Part shown: positions 35,231 through 47,329 of the stretch, one piece after another
How positions within the stretch are numbered: the first letter of the stretch is position 1
Layout: each line of letters opens with the position of its first letter
Assembly (NCBI GenBank): GCA_026214975.1
Contig: CM047805.1
Location: 188,047,333 to 188,111,332, forward strand
Reading direction: 5' to 3'
Source: Gentiana macrophylla
Taxonomy: Eukaryota; Streptophyta; Magnoliopsida; Gentianales; Gentianaceae
DNA: 64,000 nucleotides
Translations under genes and position numbers: made by a program
The notes under the pieces: generated by a model
What the model was told of the DNA's origin: nothing
Seen by the model: the letters and a program-made list of their open reading frames with translations, nothing else
The model's database searches: none

Positions 35231-35489
35231 CATTTCATTACTAGCATAAATAACATAATCACATTGAGCAATTGAATTAAGACACAAATTAAATAACAAA
35301 AACTTACCCATTTGAGCACTTGAATGATGAGGAAATGGACTTGAAAGATGAAGAAATGGACTTGAAAGATGAAGAAGTGGTTAGATAATGTATATTAACA
35401 TGCAATACTCTGAAAGAATGAGAAAAACAGCCCGTAATGTGGTGTATATTGAACAAGTACCTTACAACAACATTAATTGCCATCTACCA

Positions 35490-35775
35490 CTTCCAAACGT
35501 AGATAATTTCTTTGTAAACGTAGAAAACCTACGTTTAAACGTAGATAAATGCGTTCTAACCTACGTTCAAACGTAGAAAAATATACATTTATTGCTATTC
35601 CCTATTTTATTGAAATAACCTACGTTTAAACGTAAGTTCTCTACGTTTAAACGTAAGGAACCTACGTTTAAACGTGGGTTATTTCAATAAATTAGGGGTT
35701 GCAATTATTCAGATTTATCTACGTTTAAACGTAGGGTTCCTTACGTTTAAACGTAGAATACCTTACGTTTACCTG
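35490..35775. repeat. Right subterminal cluster of the TACGTTTAAACGTA palindrome
   Basis: ACGTTTAAACGT occurs exactly at about 35530, 35622, 35643, 35664, 35720 and 35741, with near copies near 35494, 35515, 35563 and 35764. A longer inverted pair AACCTACGTTTAAACGT sits around TTATTGAAATAA (35607) and TTATTTCAATAA (35681), which are also inverted copies. Confidence 0.9.
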
Positions 35776-35924
35776 ATTTTCAATGTCAGAAAAGGCACAA
35801 CCTGATTTGCAAGTCAAAGGTCTGACACAACTTGATTTTCCAATTTCTGTGATTCATGAGGACGACAATGTTTGATGGGAAATTCTTATATGGTCAATCC
35901 ATATGAATAGAGTAATCATGTAAG

Positions 35925-36410
35925 CAGAGGCGGATGTACATAGGACTAGAGGGTCATGTGACCTCACTAAGATCTAGAGAATTTTTTTTAATATTAAAAT
36001 GATATAATTTCTTTTAGGTCTAAACACTGGTTTTTTATTAAGCGGCGTCACCGGCGCAGCAATAATTACATCAGAGGGTGGGCGAGTGCCCCAATCTTTA
36101 AAAAAATGAAGGTCAAAACCACATCGAGAAAGCAAATGAGCTGGCACATTGCCAGTTCTCTTTACAAACGAGAAAGAAATGGAGCTAAATAAAACAAAGA
36201 TATCTTCACACGACTATAGAATGCCTCCAAGCTCAGAAAGGTCCTCCGTTGGCGATCTGAGCTGCTGCAATAGACTTTAACAATGTCATTTTGTTGTTAA
36301 TAAATGTAGTTTTATATTTCGGTGACACCACTAAAACAAACTTTATGATTAAAAAAAATAGTTTTAGAGTCCGGTGACTCCACTAGGAAAAAAAATCTAG
36401 ATCAGCCCTG
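35925..36410. mobile_element. Small hAT-like element (486 bp)
   Basis: Begins CAGAGGCGGATG and, from the other strand, begins CAGGGCTGATCTAG. The 8-bp flanks are CATGTAAG (35917-35924) and CACGTAAG (36411-36418), 7 of 8 identical. The GTCATGTGACCTCACTA / CGGTGACTCCACTA wording near both ends is common in plant hAT-type MITEs. It contains a LINE remnant, so it was probably itself a target. Confidence 0.6.
36010..36300 (-). mobile_element. LINE RNase H tail nested in the hAT-like element
   Basis: Minus-strand frame reads SFVKRTGNVPAHLLSRCGFD, then DWGTRPPSDVIIAAPVTPLN, followed on the minus strand by AATAAAAAAC. This is the same domain end as the LINE tail at 27480 but a different subfamily. 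Only the 3' end remains. Confidence 0.6.
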
Positions 36411-36418
36411 CACGTAAG

Positions 36419-36764
36419 AAAAAATGGTTAAACCCTAAATTATGAGTACATGAGCAATACATAAATTATAATCAAGAGATATAAACCAATTAATTATTGA
36501 CCTATATCTAAACATGGCCAAATGCATCAACCGGCCCGTAACCGGACCGGGCCGCCGGTTTTTTTTTCTGGTTCATTCCGGTTTTGGAACCGGCGGTTCA
36601 CACGGTTTCTTTCCGGTTCAGATCACGGTTTTAAAAATTATTAATACTTTTTTTTACATATCAGAAAATACTTATTTTTTTCACTATAATAACAAATTAC
36701 TATTAATTAAATTTGAATGTAATTTAAAATAACCAAAGCGAATGTAATATATAGTTTTTTATAA
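36419..36764. other. AT-rich DNA with an ACCGG-rich patch
   Basis: 36531-36627 has CCGGTT/AACCGG repeated about eight times in both orientations (AACCGGACCGGGCCGCCGGT), reminiscent of the GC-rich end of some plant hAT elements, but no second terminus or target duplication was found. The rest is T-rich without genes. Confidence 0.35.
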
Positions 36765-37315
36765 ATAGTTTTTTATTCGGTTTTAAATATAAGTTGATTA
36801 TAAATGTTGTTTTATTAAATATAATATTAATATTGTGTTATTTTTTTATATGTAAATTATGTTATTTTTAAAAATTATGTTATTTTTTCAACGCTTGTAC
36901 CAGAAATTCGGTTGCCTACGTATCTTTTATATGTAATCATGTCGGAGACACGACACATATAAAAAAAATCAAAGCAAACATAGTTCTTATAGTTTTTTTT
37001 AGTCTTTTATAGTTTTTTTATATGTTTTTTATAGTTTTTTTTATAGGTTTTTATAATTTTTTTTATAGTATTTTATAGTTTCTTATAGTTTTTTTAGTCG
37101 GTTTTAAGTATAAGTTGATTAAAAATGTTGTTTTATTAAATATTACATGAGATATATTGTGTTATTTTTCTTATATGTAAATTATGTTATTAACGCTTGT
37201 ACCGGAAATTCGGTTCGCTTACATGTCTCTTTATATATGTAATCGTGTCTTGAGGATGATTTACACAAAAATCAAAGCGAACGTAGTTCTTATATTTTTT
37301 TAGTCTTTTATAGTT
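36765..37315. repeat. Two-copy direct repeat of ~230 bp in T-rich sequence
   Basis: GGTTTTAAATATAAGTTGATTA (from 36779) to AACATAGTTCTTATAG (to about 36992) recurs as GGTTTTAAGTATAAGTTGATTA (from 37100) to AACGTAGTTCTTATAT (to about 37300), with shared internal blocks GTTGTTTTATTAAATAT, AACGCTTGTACC and GAAATTCGGTT. The sequence between and after them (to about 37465) is a degenerate TTTTATAGTTTTTT repeat. Confidence 0.8.
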
Positions 37316-37465
37316 TTTTTTATAGGTTTTTGTAGTTTTTTTTTATTAAAGTATTTATAGTTTTTTCATGGCATTTTATAGTTTATTATAGTTTTTCTAG
37401 GTTTGTATAGTGTTTTTATGGTTTTTTTTTATAGTTTTTTTGTAGTCTTTTTTTATATTTTTTTT

Positions 37466-37866
37466 GGCATAAACCGGATCTTCATTAAAATGTTAAAACA
37501 TATGTACAACGCACGCCCACCAGTTCAAACACTTACAAAATCATACATAGTAAATTGCAATATGAAATCCTATCTATGCCAGGCTATTTTCAGCTCCATT
37601 GCTCTGCGAATAGCTTGCGCGATAAACACATCCACCGGGAGGCGTGGAGCGCTTGTTTGGTGCAGCAACCAAGCTCCCATCATGATCTCTCGGTACGTGA
37701 ACCTCCAATGAGAAATATCATCCTTCCCGTGCATATCATGGCTTAGACAATCATCCACCCAGTCTCGGTTATCCATATTTCCAAAGAACCGGTGATGGTT
37801 AGCCGGTGTGACCACTTTTTTCCACACATCATAGATCCACCCGCAATCTCGAGAGATTATTATGTC
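37466..37866 (-). mobile_element. LINE fragment (zf-RVT region) with poly(A) end
   Basis: Minus-strand frame reads RDCGWIYDVWKKVVTPANHH, then FGNMDNRDWVDDCL and FTYREIMMGAWLLHQTSAP, as in the zinc-binding region downstream of reverse transcriptase in plant LINEs. The 3' end on the minus strand is GATCCGGTTTATGCCAAAAAAAATA, a typical LINE tail. 5' truncated. Confidence 0.6.
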
Positions 37867-38312
37867 AAATCATTAGGTTTAATCGAGGTTTTACTAAGGA
37901 GGAGGCATAGAACAAATTCGTGCACTCGTATGAGGGGAATTTGTTAGCTGAGGAGTATACCGTTTCACATAATCAATTACACCTTTAAACAGGAAGTTCG
38001 ATCACATCCATTAAACTAAAAGAGATCATGGTTCAATAATATTGTCTTGGTTAGTTCTTCTTATATATAACTATCTATTTTAGTATTTATTATATTGGTA
38101 TCTATATATCTAAATTATTGCATTAATATCATAACTCTATATGGTGAGGATTGCGACTTAGATTGAGATAATAACAACTAATTGGTGTTTAACCACATTT
38201 TGAATTATATTTTCATTTCCCTGAGGGATACGACCTTGATTCACCAGACTAAACTACAATTTGACCCGGTACACTGCCGGTGAGATTGGACATACAGTTT
38301 AAGCCAAGATCA
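37867..38312 (+). mobile_element. Right part of the 5' LTR of the old Athila element
   Basis: The sequence just before the primer binding site (GAGGGATACGACCTTGATTC ... AAGCCAAGATCA) looks like the usual end of an Athila/Calypso-type LTR and ends with CA at 38312. The left boundary was not found: its partner LTR is beyond the assembly gap, so there is nothing to align it with. Confidence 0.5.
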
Positions 38313-38318
38313 AGTTTT

Positions 38319-38336
38319 TGGCGCCGTTGCCGGGGA
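38319..38336 (+). other. Primer binding site of the old Athila element
   Basis: TGGCGCCGTTGCCGGGGA, the primer binding site characteristic of Athila-type elements (generally matched to tRNA-Asp), six bases after the LTR end. An almost identical site is found in the young element at 49847-49864 on the other strand. Confidence 0.9.
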
Positions 38337-38511
38337 AACGACGTTGATTCATTATGTCTATGGTTACTACTTGCATTAGCTCAAAACTCTTGAGAATAAG
38401 TCAACACTTTTCTTAATCTCATTTCTTTTTCTTGTTTCTTTGGTACTTACCCCATTGGTAAGTAGCCACGTGTTATTTTTACTGTTTTCGTGTTGTTTTC
38501 CATTTTGTAGT

Positions 38512-38931
38512 TGATGACCCCGAAGCGGTAAGACCCCACTCACCCTTATAAGCCTGATATAAATACTTACGAAAGGCAATTAAGAGGAGAGAATAGACGT
38601 GGTCAAACCAGCCAAGGACATCTTGGAGACAGATCTCCCGGGAATCATCAACTCGAGGTAATGGAAATGGCCGAGGCGGTGAAGAAACATCATCACTGAA
38701 CAAGGGCTTGCTCATGCCCAAGGACATGGACAAAACCTCAATAATCCTAATCCACCATTACAAAATCTTCCTCCACCACCAAATCCCAACAACCAAAATC
38801 CCAATAATCGGAATAACCAGAACCGAAACCAGAATAATCATAATAATAACCCACCAAACCCAAGACCTATTTGTGATCAGACTTTGAGAATGAATGAAAC
38901 TAACAATCCAATTCGTTTACCCAACGAGGGA
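38512..38931 (+). pseudogene. Old Athila element, start of gag
   Basis: Contains an Asn/Pro-rich stretch (NPNNQNPNNRNNQNRNQNN, from about 38785) and then LRMNETNNPIRLPNEG up to the insertion point. Joining 38931 to 52422 (dropping one AGGGA duplicate) keeps the reading frame, which shows that gag was continuous before the younger element inserted. Upstream start not certain. Confidence 0.6.
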
Positions 38932-40079
38932 TGATGAGCTTAAATTTACCCCTCGAAAATATATTTATAAAGACTCAAAACCAGTGGGTAAACTAACTCT
39001 CTAACAAAGAGAGCCGGGTCGATTGTTAGAATAGCTACTGAGAGAAACGAGGTCGATCCCAAGGAAAAGTGTTTGTAAGTACCAAAGTGAACGTGTGTCT
39101 TAGTCTAGGCTATCAAGTTTTTGGATTGTTTTTATACTATAACGATGCTAAAATAATCAAGTCTAAAGAGAGAAAAGAGAGAAAGAAAGTTAAACTCTTT
39201 GGATTTTAAAGATAGGTTAAAAGACATAGCCGAACCATGATCAAAATAGCTAATTTCAACCCCAAGGATAGACAAAACCGGGAGTGTGCATTATAACAAA
39301 CGAACTCTCACATTCAATCTCACGGGTGCGTGCTCCCAATTACGATGTTAAGATCTCAACAACTCTCCTTTAACATCCTATGTGAGGTTAATTAATTCTC
39401 TTTTTAGAAAACCGATTATCCTAACATGATTAAGTCTTTGTGAGACGCTTGATATAACCTCGTTACGGAAACAAGTCCAAAATTACTCGATCGAAGTTAC
39501 TACCGATTCATACTCACCAACGTCTTACACCAAACATCTTAACAAGAATGTGTCAAAGAAGAAAACCAAGCTTTACCTAATCCATGGTCTACCCGAAAGA
39601 CTCCGTGAAACAACTTGTCATCGTTGGCTCAAGAACCACCCGGCATTTCATAGTTCAACCCCGGGTCTAACACTAAAAACTACACTAATCTAACTACCAC
39701 ATTCAAGTTATTATGTTGATAATAATACATCGATGAGCGCGGGCTGAATTCACGACCTAAAACCCCGTATGTTTTACCTCCGATCTTAGAACCCTTTTTC
39801 CCACACCATTCTCTCTGAACACTCTCAAGAATGATGTGTGTGATTTTTGACCTAGGTAGCTAATCTAGCCCCCAAATCCGTTATAACAAGTTCTAAGACG
39901 TGAAATATGTGAGATTCAACAATAAAAAGCACAACACACTCCCAATTTTATCTTCCAAAGGTTGATTTCACCAAATTTTACATGATTCTATTTATCATAA
40001 GTTTATTTATTCATAACAACGGGAAATGAAAATATACTATATATATACATATACATAGATATATATAAGTGCATAAAAG

Positions 40080-40149
<70 letters not shown>

Positions 40150-40154
40150 GAATA

Positions 40155-40225
<71 letters not shown>

Positions 40226-40245
40226 GCATAAAGTAAATGCGTAAG

Positions 40246-40305
<60 letters not shown>

Positions 40306-40373
40306 CTACATGCTACGAAAAGGAAAAAAAAAAAGGAGAGACAAAGAGAATAAAAGATAAGGGGATAAGGGAC

Positions 40374-40406
<33 letters not shown>

Positions 40407-41492
40407 GGGGACAAGGGACAAGGGATATATATATATATATATAGTACTACAAAGCAAAAGAAAGAAAGACAAGAAAATAAAAGAAACAAAAGGAAATATA
40501 TTTATATCTATATATGTTATATTACATAACAAGAAATAAAACAAAACAAAATAAAAAGAGAAGAAAGCGGCAAGGTGAAGGGAGTTGGGAAGAAAAGAAA
40601 GTGTTTGAAGAAAAGAAAGTGTTTGGGGAAAAAGAGAAGATGGAAGAAATTAGGAGATGGAAGTTTGGGAAAAGAAAATGGAGAATAAGAAAGGAGGAGG
40701 AGGGGCGAAAATGGGGAAGGGAGGAAGGGAAGGTGCCTGTTTCTTCATGAAAGGGAAGGTATATATAGGGAAAAAGGAAGGTTGTATCTATGTATGGGAG
40801 AGGTGATATAAGGAGGTAGTTATTGGGAAGTTTGTATATGGGATGGAATTTAGCATGTGGGAGGAATATTTATCATCATTGCTAATATTCCTCATAATAA
40901 CATCCCATGTGAGCAAGCTAGCTCTAAAATATGCAATTTGTTTTGCACCAAATTCGAATCGGGATTTATCCGGTTCGAGCCGGGATTTCAAATGTTCGAT
41001 AAAACGCCCATATCTTGAGTTGTAGACCTCCGATTGACGTGATTCAAAATGCGTTGGAAAGCTCATTTGAAGATCTAAAACTTTCATGAAGAACACTTCC
41101 CTGAAAATGCCTCTAAGTCGGGTCTCATATTTATCGAAGTATGCAGAAAAAACGACCCGTTGAACTTGTAAGCTTGTGGAACATTCTTCCGTCCTTCAAA
41201 ATACCTCTTTTAAGCCTCAAAGCGTGTCGTCACTCGGGATTTTGGTCAACCTAAAATTCTGCAATAAACCACCAAAATACCAAACGTAAATCCGACATTT
41301 ACACTCCGGTTACTAAACCGGTACAAAATCTACAAAAACATGATAAAAATACGATATTTTATAAAATAACTACTACTTATATATTTGGATGAATCTAAGG
41401 AATTAATGACTTGAAATGATATAAAAGTGCTCAAAATGATATTAGAAAGCGGGTAAAAGTTATAAAAATAACTATGAATTTTTCCTTTATCA
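38932..41492 (-). repeat. 3' LTR of the young Athila element (2561 bp)
   Basis: Starts TGATGAGCTTAAATTTACC and ends TTTTTCCTTTATCA on the plus strand, near-identical to 49869-52416. Outer flank AGGGA (38927-38931) is the target duplication. Contains GGTCGATCCCAAGGAAAAG, three (AT)n arrays (about 40083-40300) and a G/A-rich stretch (40540-40740). Differences from the other LTR are mostly single-base indels and microsatellite length. Confidence 0.92.
40080..40445. repeat. (AT)n microsatellites in the left LTR
   Basis: (TA)n runs at about 40084-40143, 40158-40222, 40250-40298, 40380-40406 and 40425-40442. The right LTR has (TA)n at corresponding positions (51006-51075, 51102-51155, 51174-51265, 51315-51350) with different lengths. 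Confidence 0.95.
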
Positions 41493-41510
41493 ACAACCCC
41501 CCACTTAGCT
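41493..41510 (-). other. Polypurine tract of the young Athila element
   Basis: On the minus strand, AAGTGGGGGGTTGT directly precedes the LTR start TGATAAAGG. A G-rich tract at this place primes plus-strand DNA synthesis in LTR retrotransposons. Confidence 0.75.
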
Positions 41511-43647
41511 TTTGGTCGTCCTCGAAAGAAAACAAGCGATAAAACAAAATGAATGAAGGAAAAATTCATGCAAAGATAAGATAATAGGGACAACCAGACG
41601 ATATAACCATTAGAATTACAACCAGGCGCGTTAACCTCAATATAAATGTATAACAGAGTGTGTGTGACAAGCATTTTCAATTTCCACTATCCTCTCTTGA
41701 ATAATTCAAGCAATACGCACAAATATCCATTCGGATAGTCCTAATGACTTTCCTAGGTATAAGCGATGAATGATTCCACACAAAGTCCTTCCGTGTACTT
41801 ATTAGGATAATCCCTAAAGCATATCATTCGGTTTATCTTTGGGATAGTCGAAAGATAACTAAGTTTTCAACCATGCTCTGCTTTTTTTTTTTTTTTTTTT
41901 TTCACATTTGTAGCATATGCCTTCATTCCCAAAATAATAGGCGTTTCGTGATAACCCCCTACCGGACTACTATCATCAGCGATTGCCTCTTTCCCAAAGA
42001 ATAGGGCGTTTAAGTGATAACACCCTAGGTGGACTACTTTCATCGGGCGATCGGGAGCTTTTAAACCTCATAGTGATATAGGGCGTTTAGTGATAACGCC
42101 TCACCGCACTCAAATCATTGGTAGCTACAACCGACATATATATAGTTCATCTTAATTTGGTATTTTTCTTTTCATTCCACTTAACTTATATCCTTTCTAT
42201 CACATTCAAACCTTGAGATATTCACAAGTACACATTCAAAAATTAGGGACTAAGTTCTTGCAATTATCTCTAGAATAACCACTAGGATAATTGAATGGAT
42301 ACACTTTAAAATTTTCGCTTCAATATCAAAGGCTTACGTGAACAATGAATTCATGTTACACAAATAAATTTGGGGTTAAAATGCACTTACGGTTCACTTT
42401 GGTTATATACATCCAAGTCGATCATTACATTATCAAATCCATGAAATATATACCTTATACAATTTATTTTAATCAACTAAATAATGCTCAAAAAGATCGA
42501 AAACTAAGGGATTTTCTCGATACAAAACAAGCACTAATGCCATTGCTAGACCAACCACGACTCTACCCCCCACTTACGAACTTGCAGTGTCCTCAATGCA
42601 TAGTGAGGGTAAATAAAAGTGGTTGGAAAAATAATGGTTCACCAAAACAATTCAAATAATTACCAAGATGATATAAAAGGGTGGGTGGGTGGGTCAAAGT
42701 TATGACCATTGTGTGTAGAAATAAAATAAAAGTGTGTGGAGTGTAACAGTGTAGTGACAAAAGGTAGATAAACACACCACATGAACTTTTATTATTTAAA
42801 ACACACAATATTACATAGTAGTTGAACTAATACATAATAAGAAAGATATGTCACACATTATTGGAAACAGACTAGATTATAAAATGAAATGTGCGGCAAA
42901 GTATTAAGGAAGACTTAGCTTATAAACTCGGAAGAAAGACGCTATCGAATCCCGTAACAGCCTCGTGTAAGCACGACCGAATCCCTATATCAACGTGAGA
43001 CGAGAAAACAACAAAAGCATACACGGGACATAGTCCTCGTGCGAGAATATAGAATAGGGATATGGGGGTATACAATGTTAAGGCAATCACTACTCGTCGA
43101 AAAACTCGATCATAATATGCAACACAACTAATGGATTGCTATAGATGGATAAATATCCCCAACGGGTAAAGTACTGAACATCTAAGCATAAAAGAAAAAC
43201 CACAGAGGCATATAATAGAAAAACAATATCCATAGTGCGTAGTCAATCATCATCCAGTAAAAGCAAGTATCACTTACTCATATACTCCTAAGTCCAAGAA
43301 ATGATGCATTTGAATTTTTCTTTGTTCTCCTCGGGATTTTCGGATAACCACCTAATCGTTCCTCCTTTAATTACATTCAAACTTTCATCCTAAGACTTAG
43401 TTGTACTTTGTGTTAATCTTCCATTGTGTTCATTTTTTTTTTTTTCACAGATTCTTCATCTCATTAAGACTAGTCTTATTATTATTATTATTAACGGGCT
43501 GCCTCCCGGTAGCGCTTTTGTTTAACGTCGTTGGCTCGACAAGATGAATTATACGGTGCCAACTTTTTCAAAGTTATACTATTGGCACTGGGCGAGGAAA
43601 AGATAGAAAAAGACGAAGGATGGGTGAAAGATTAAACGAGTCAAAGT
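41511..43647 (-). other. 3' interior region of the young Athila element
   Basis: About 2.1 kb between integrase and the polypurine tract with no long frame. It has a short local repeat of AGGGCGTTT-AGTGATAAC-like units (about 41940-42110). A segment at 43293-43435 is conserved with the old element (see separate entry). The stretch CGGGCTGCCTCCCGGTAGCGC (43497-43517), just after the integrase end, resembles a landmark seen in other Athila-type elements. The frame present at 59303 in the old element has no recognisable counterpart here. Confidence 0.55.
43293..43435 (-). pseudogene. Short conserved post-integrase reading frame, young element copy
   Basis: On the minus strand this reads ...DESLNVIKGGTIRWLSENP followed by KEKFKCIISW and a stop. 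The DNA aligns closely with 58436-58580 in the old plus-strand element, and differences keep the peptide sense better than the bases outside. One in-frame stop lies just upstream (TTKS then stop). Function unknown. Confidence 0.45.
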
Positions 43648-44985
43648 TTATAGTCCATGACAAGACTTGCATGATTTGTCACAAGGGACAGGATCCTCGA
43701 GAGTCACTATCTCTAAAGCTTCATCATAAGGTAACCGTTCATACTTTTTCAACCTTAAGCCGTTTGTGGTAAAAGTACCAAACTTAGGGTGGGTGATCTT
43801 GATAACTCCTGACGGAAATACTTTTGACACTACATAGGGACCGGACCACCTAGATTTTAACTTCCCTTGGAAAAGATGGAGACGGGTGTTGTAGAATAAG
43901 ACTTCATCGCCCTCATTAAAAACTCGAACTTTGATCAACTTATCATGGATCAACTAATCCTTTCCTTATACTTCGTCGAAAGATCATAAGCACGAAGGCG
44001 GAATTCATCCAATTCATTCAATTGAGCCATCCTCCTCTCACCAATTAAGGTGTCATCTAAATTTAGCATTTTTATTGCCCAATCGCCTTGTGTTCAACTT
44101 CCACGGGAGGTGACACGACTTTCCATAGACTATCATGTAAGGTGACATGCCTAGCGGTGTCTTAAAAGCATCCCTATGGGCCCAAAGAGCATCATCTAGT
44201 TTCAAGGACCAACTCTTAACATTCATATCTACCGTCCTTTCCAAGATACGCTTAATACCCCTATTTGTGACCTCAACTTGGCCACTCGTTTGGGGATGGT
44301 AAGCGGTTCGAGTTTGTGCTCCACCCCATACTTTTCTAAGAGTTTATCAAATGGCTTGTTGGCAAAATGGCTACCATTGTCACTAATTATAGCTCGGGGC
44401 ACCCCAAACCTACAAAAGATGTATCTTTTAAGAAAACGGATAACAACCTTCCTATCGTTGGTAGGTGAGGCTAAGGCCTCAACCCATTTTGACACATAAT
44501 CGCAAGCAACTAGGATGTATTTGTTACCACACGAGGATGGATAGGGTCCCATGAAATCAATGCCCCAAACATCGAAGACTTCACAAATGATTATTGGATT
44601 TTGAGGCATCTCATTCCTCTTAGAAATACGACCGGATCTTTGACAAGCGTCACATAATTTCACATAAGCATGTGCATCTCGAAATAGAGTGGGCCAATAT
44701 AGCCCACTTTGTAACACTTTCAAAGCGGTCCTCTCCCCCGAAAAGTGGCCCCCGGCCTCTTTATCATGACAAAGCGAAAGCGCGCTTACGATCTCACTAT
44801 CGGGGATGCACCTTCTCGGGGATGCCATCCGGGCACAATCGATACAAATAGGGATCCTCCCACACATACTTACCCACTTCACTAAGAAACTTACGTCTTT
44901 GATTCGAATCAAAATCGGGATCTACTGAAACCACACTCATGGTAGTTGACAAGCGGTGCAAACCACGGGCTACCTTCCTTACCAA
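43648..44985 (-). pseudogene. Young Athila element, integrase (broken frame)
   Basis: Pieces 44985-44797, 44912-44229, 44244-44053 and 43953-43648 on the minus strand. Seen: zinc-binding H-H-C-C region ([20 protein letters not shown], then CDACQ), core domain with [12 protein letters not shown] (first catalytic D) and [15 protein letters not shown] (second D), a [20 protein letters not shown] segment, and a C-terminal end with GKLKSRWSGPYVVSKVFPSG. Domain order is normal for Athila integrase. Frame changes at about 44900, 44240 and 43950-44050 are consistent with small indels. Confidence 0.85.
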
Positions 44986-44999
44986 TTTTTAGAAAGTTT

Positions 45000-46621
45000 C
45001 CTTTCTTAAGCGATAGGATGGTGTCGATAGCATAAAGTTGCTCATGAGGAAAACATCATTTATCTCTCTTTGTGCTTTAAACAACTCCTCACTAAGCTCT
45101 AAACGACTTAAGTGGTCCGCTACAACATTCTCACTCCTTTTCTATCACGAATCTCAAGGTTAAACTCTTGTAAGAGCAAGATCCACCTCAAAAGCGGGGT
45201 TTGGCATCTTGTTTGGCAAAGAGGTACCGCATGGGCGGCATGATCCGTATGGACAACTACACGAGAACCAATAAGATAAGATCGAAATTTATCGAGCGCA
45301 AAGACAAGCGCTAAAAGTTCTTTTACGTGGTGGTGTAGTTTTGTTGGGTAGGATTCAAGGTATAACTCGCATAGGCAATGGGCTTGAAAATTTTATCAAT
45401 CTTTTGACCGAGCACCACACCAACCGCGGTGTCACTCGCGTCACACATCAATTCAAACTCTTGGTCCCATTTTGGAGCAACTAAGATCGGAGCGGATACA
45501 ATCAATTTCTTGAGCAACGTGAATGCCTTAATGCAAGCTTGGTTGAAATCGAATGGGACGTCTTTTCAAGAAGAAGAGTAAGAGGGCGGGCTATTTTCAA
45601 AAATCTTTGATGAACCTCACGATAGAACCCCACGTGACCTAGAAACCTCTCTAAGAGTTTTTAGGTTGTTGGGTGGAGGAAGTTTATCTATCGCCTCAAC
45701 CTTAGCCCAATCGACTTCTATACCCTTACTAGATATCTTATGACCTAAGACTATCCCTCCGTAACCATCAAATGACACTTCTCCCAATTTAACACTAAGT
45801 TCGTCTCCTCACATCTACCCAACACTTTCTAAAAATTGTCGAGACACTCATCAAAGGAATCACCAAATACGCTAAAATCATCCATGAAAACTTCTAAAAA
45901 CTTTTCAATCATATCCGCAAAAATGGCAACCATGCATCGTTGGAAAGTCGCGGGTGCATTACACAACCCGAACGGCATCCTACGGAAAGCAAAAATGCTA
46001 TAAGGACAAGTATAGGTGGTCTTCTCTTGGTCTTCTAAGGACACATGTATTTGATAATATCCACTAAACCCATCAAGAAAACAATAAAAAGCATGACCAC
46101 TCAATCTTTCAAGCATTTGATCAATAAAGGGGAGGGGGAAATGGTCTTTTCGAGTTTGATCATTCAACTTACGGTAATCAATGCAAATTCTGTGACCACT
46201 TACCAACCGCATAGGCACCGCCTCACCTTTTCATTGATTTGAATAGTCATACCTCCTTCTTCGGCACCACTTGAGTGGGACTCACCCACTTGCTATCGAA
46301 AATGGCATATATGATCCCAAGCTTCAACATGGTGACCACATCCTTCTTCACCACCTCTTGGAGATGTGGATTAAGTCTTCTTTGAGGTTGTCTTCTTGGC
46401 TTTGCCTCATCTTCTAATATGATCTTGTGTTGGCAAATTGTGGGGCTTATACCCTTGAGATCACACATCTTCCACCCAAAAGCACACTTGTGCTTTTTAA
46501 GCATGTTTACCAATTGTTCTTCCCGCAAGGATGTTAGTGTAGCGAAAATAATCAAAGGAAGTAATTCATCATTTTCAAGAAAAACATACTTCAAGTGGGG
46601 TGGAAGTGGCTTCATCTTCAA
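45000..46621 (-). pseudogene. Young Athila element, reverse transcriptase and RNase H (broken frame)
   Basis: Minus strand. 46621-46247 contains the linker and start of RT (WVSPTQVVPKK). 46218-45829 carries the RT core: GHRICIDYRKLNDQTRKDHF, LDGFSGYYQIHV, RRMPFGLCNAPATFQRCM and the catalytic FMDDFSVFG (the usual Athila form of the YxDD box). 45517-45323 carries the RNase H start (ELMCDASDTAVGVVLGQK, PIAYASYTLNPTQQNY). Breaks near 46230 and 45550-45830 are short. At 46220-46265 the second copy (61065-61105) has two extra bases in homopolymers and reads through, so this break may be a sequencing error. Confidence 0.88.
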
Positions 46622-46885
46622 ATCTTTGGGTGGGTCTTCAATTGATGGTTTGTCTAGGTTCCTTCGAGACCAAGATCGATCTTTTCACTCCATTGCTTGC
46701 GCACGAAAATTTGTCTCTTCAAGATCCAACTCTTTATTCTCATCCATCACCTTGCTTTCTCTTACTATACATTCATTGGATTTGTCTTTATACTCCTGCA
46801 TGTCAATATATTCAGAAACACAAACATCTACAATATCAATGGAAAAACAGTCCTCGGTACTCTCTATAGGGTGTTTCATGTAGAC

Positions 46886-47329
46886 TTATACACATTCACC
46901 GTGGATTGCTTCTTCTCCAACTCTCAAAATTATCTCTCCACTCGCAACATCTATCAAGGTCCTTCCGGTGTTTAAAAGGGACGTCCCTAACAACAAGGGT
47001 GTTTTGGAGTCCATCTCCATGTCTAAAACCACAAAATCCACCGGAAAGGCAAACTTATCAACTTGCACAATCACATCCTCTATCACACCCATAGGTTCTC
47101 TAATGGACCTATCCGCCATTTGAAGGGTCATCCCCGTTGGTTCCAACTCTCCTAGGTCAAGACTTTCATATATAGCACGGGGCATCAAGCTTACACTAGC
47201 CCCCAAATCGCATAAAACACTAGGAAAATGAGTCGTACCAATTGTGACTGGGAATAGTAAAACTACCTTTGTCTCTAACCTTCGGGGGAATTCTAGATTT
47301 AGCATTGAAAATAGCAGAACATTCTTCAT
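46886..47329 (-). pseudogene. Young Athila element, aspartic protease region
   Basis: Minus strand: VLCDLGASVSLMPRAIYESL contains the retropepsin active site DLGAS, followed by MTLQMADRSIREPMGVIEDV and the second conserved part PLLLGTSLLNTGRTLIDVAS. The second copy has GRPF where this copy has GTSL, because of an extra base here. Upstream 47528-47220 encodes the end of the gag-protease linker (FLEALANMPSYCKFLKGLLA). Frames are split near 47250. Confidence 0.85.

Noticed and set aside
36531..36627. ACCGG-rich patch as an hAT terminus
   Set aside because: Composition is suggestive, but no matching opposite end or 8-bp duplication could be found.
45890..45920. FMDD in place of YxDD as a disabling RT mutation
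   Set aside because: Athila-type reverse transcriptases commonly carry FMDD, and all three copies here do, so it is treated as the family form.
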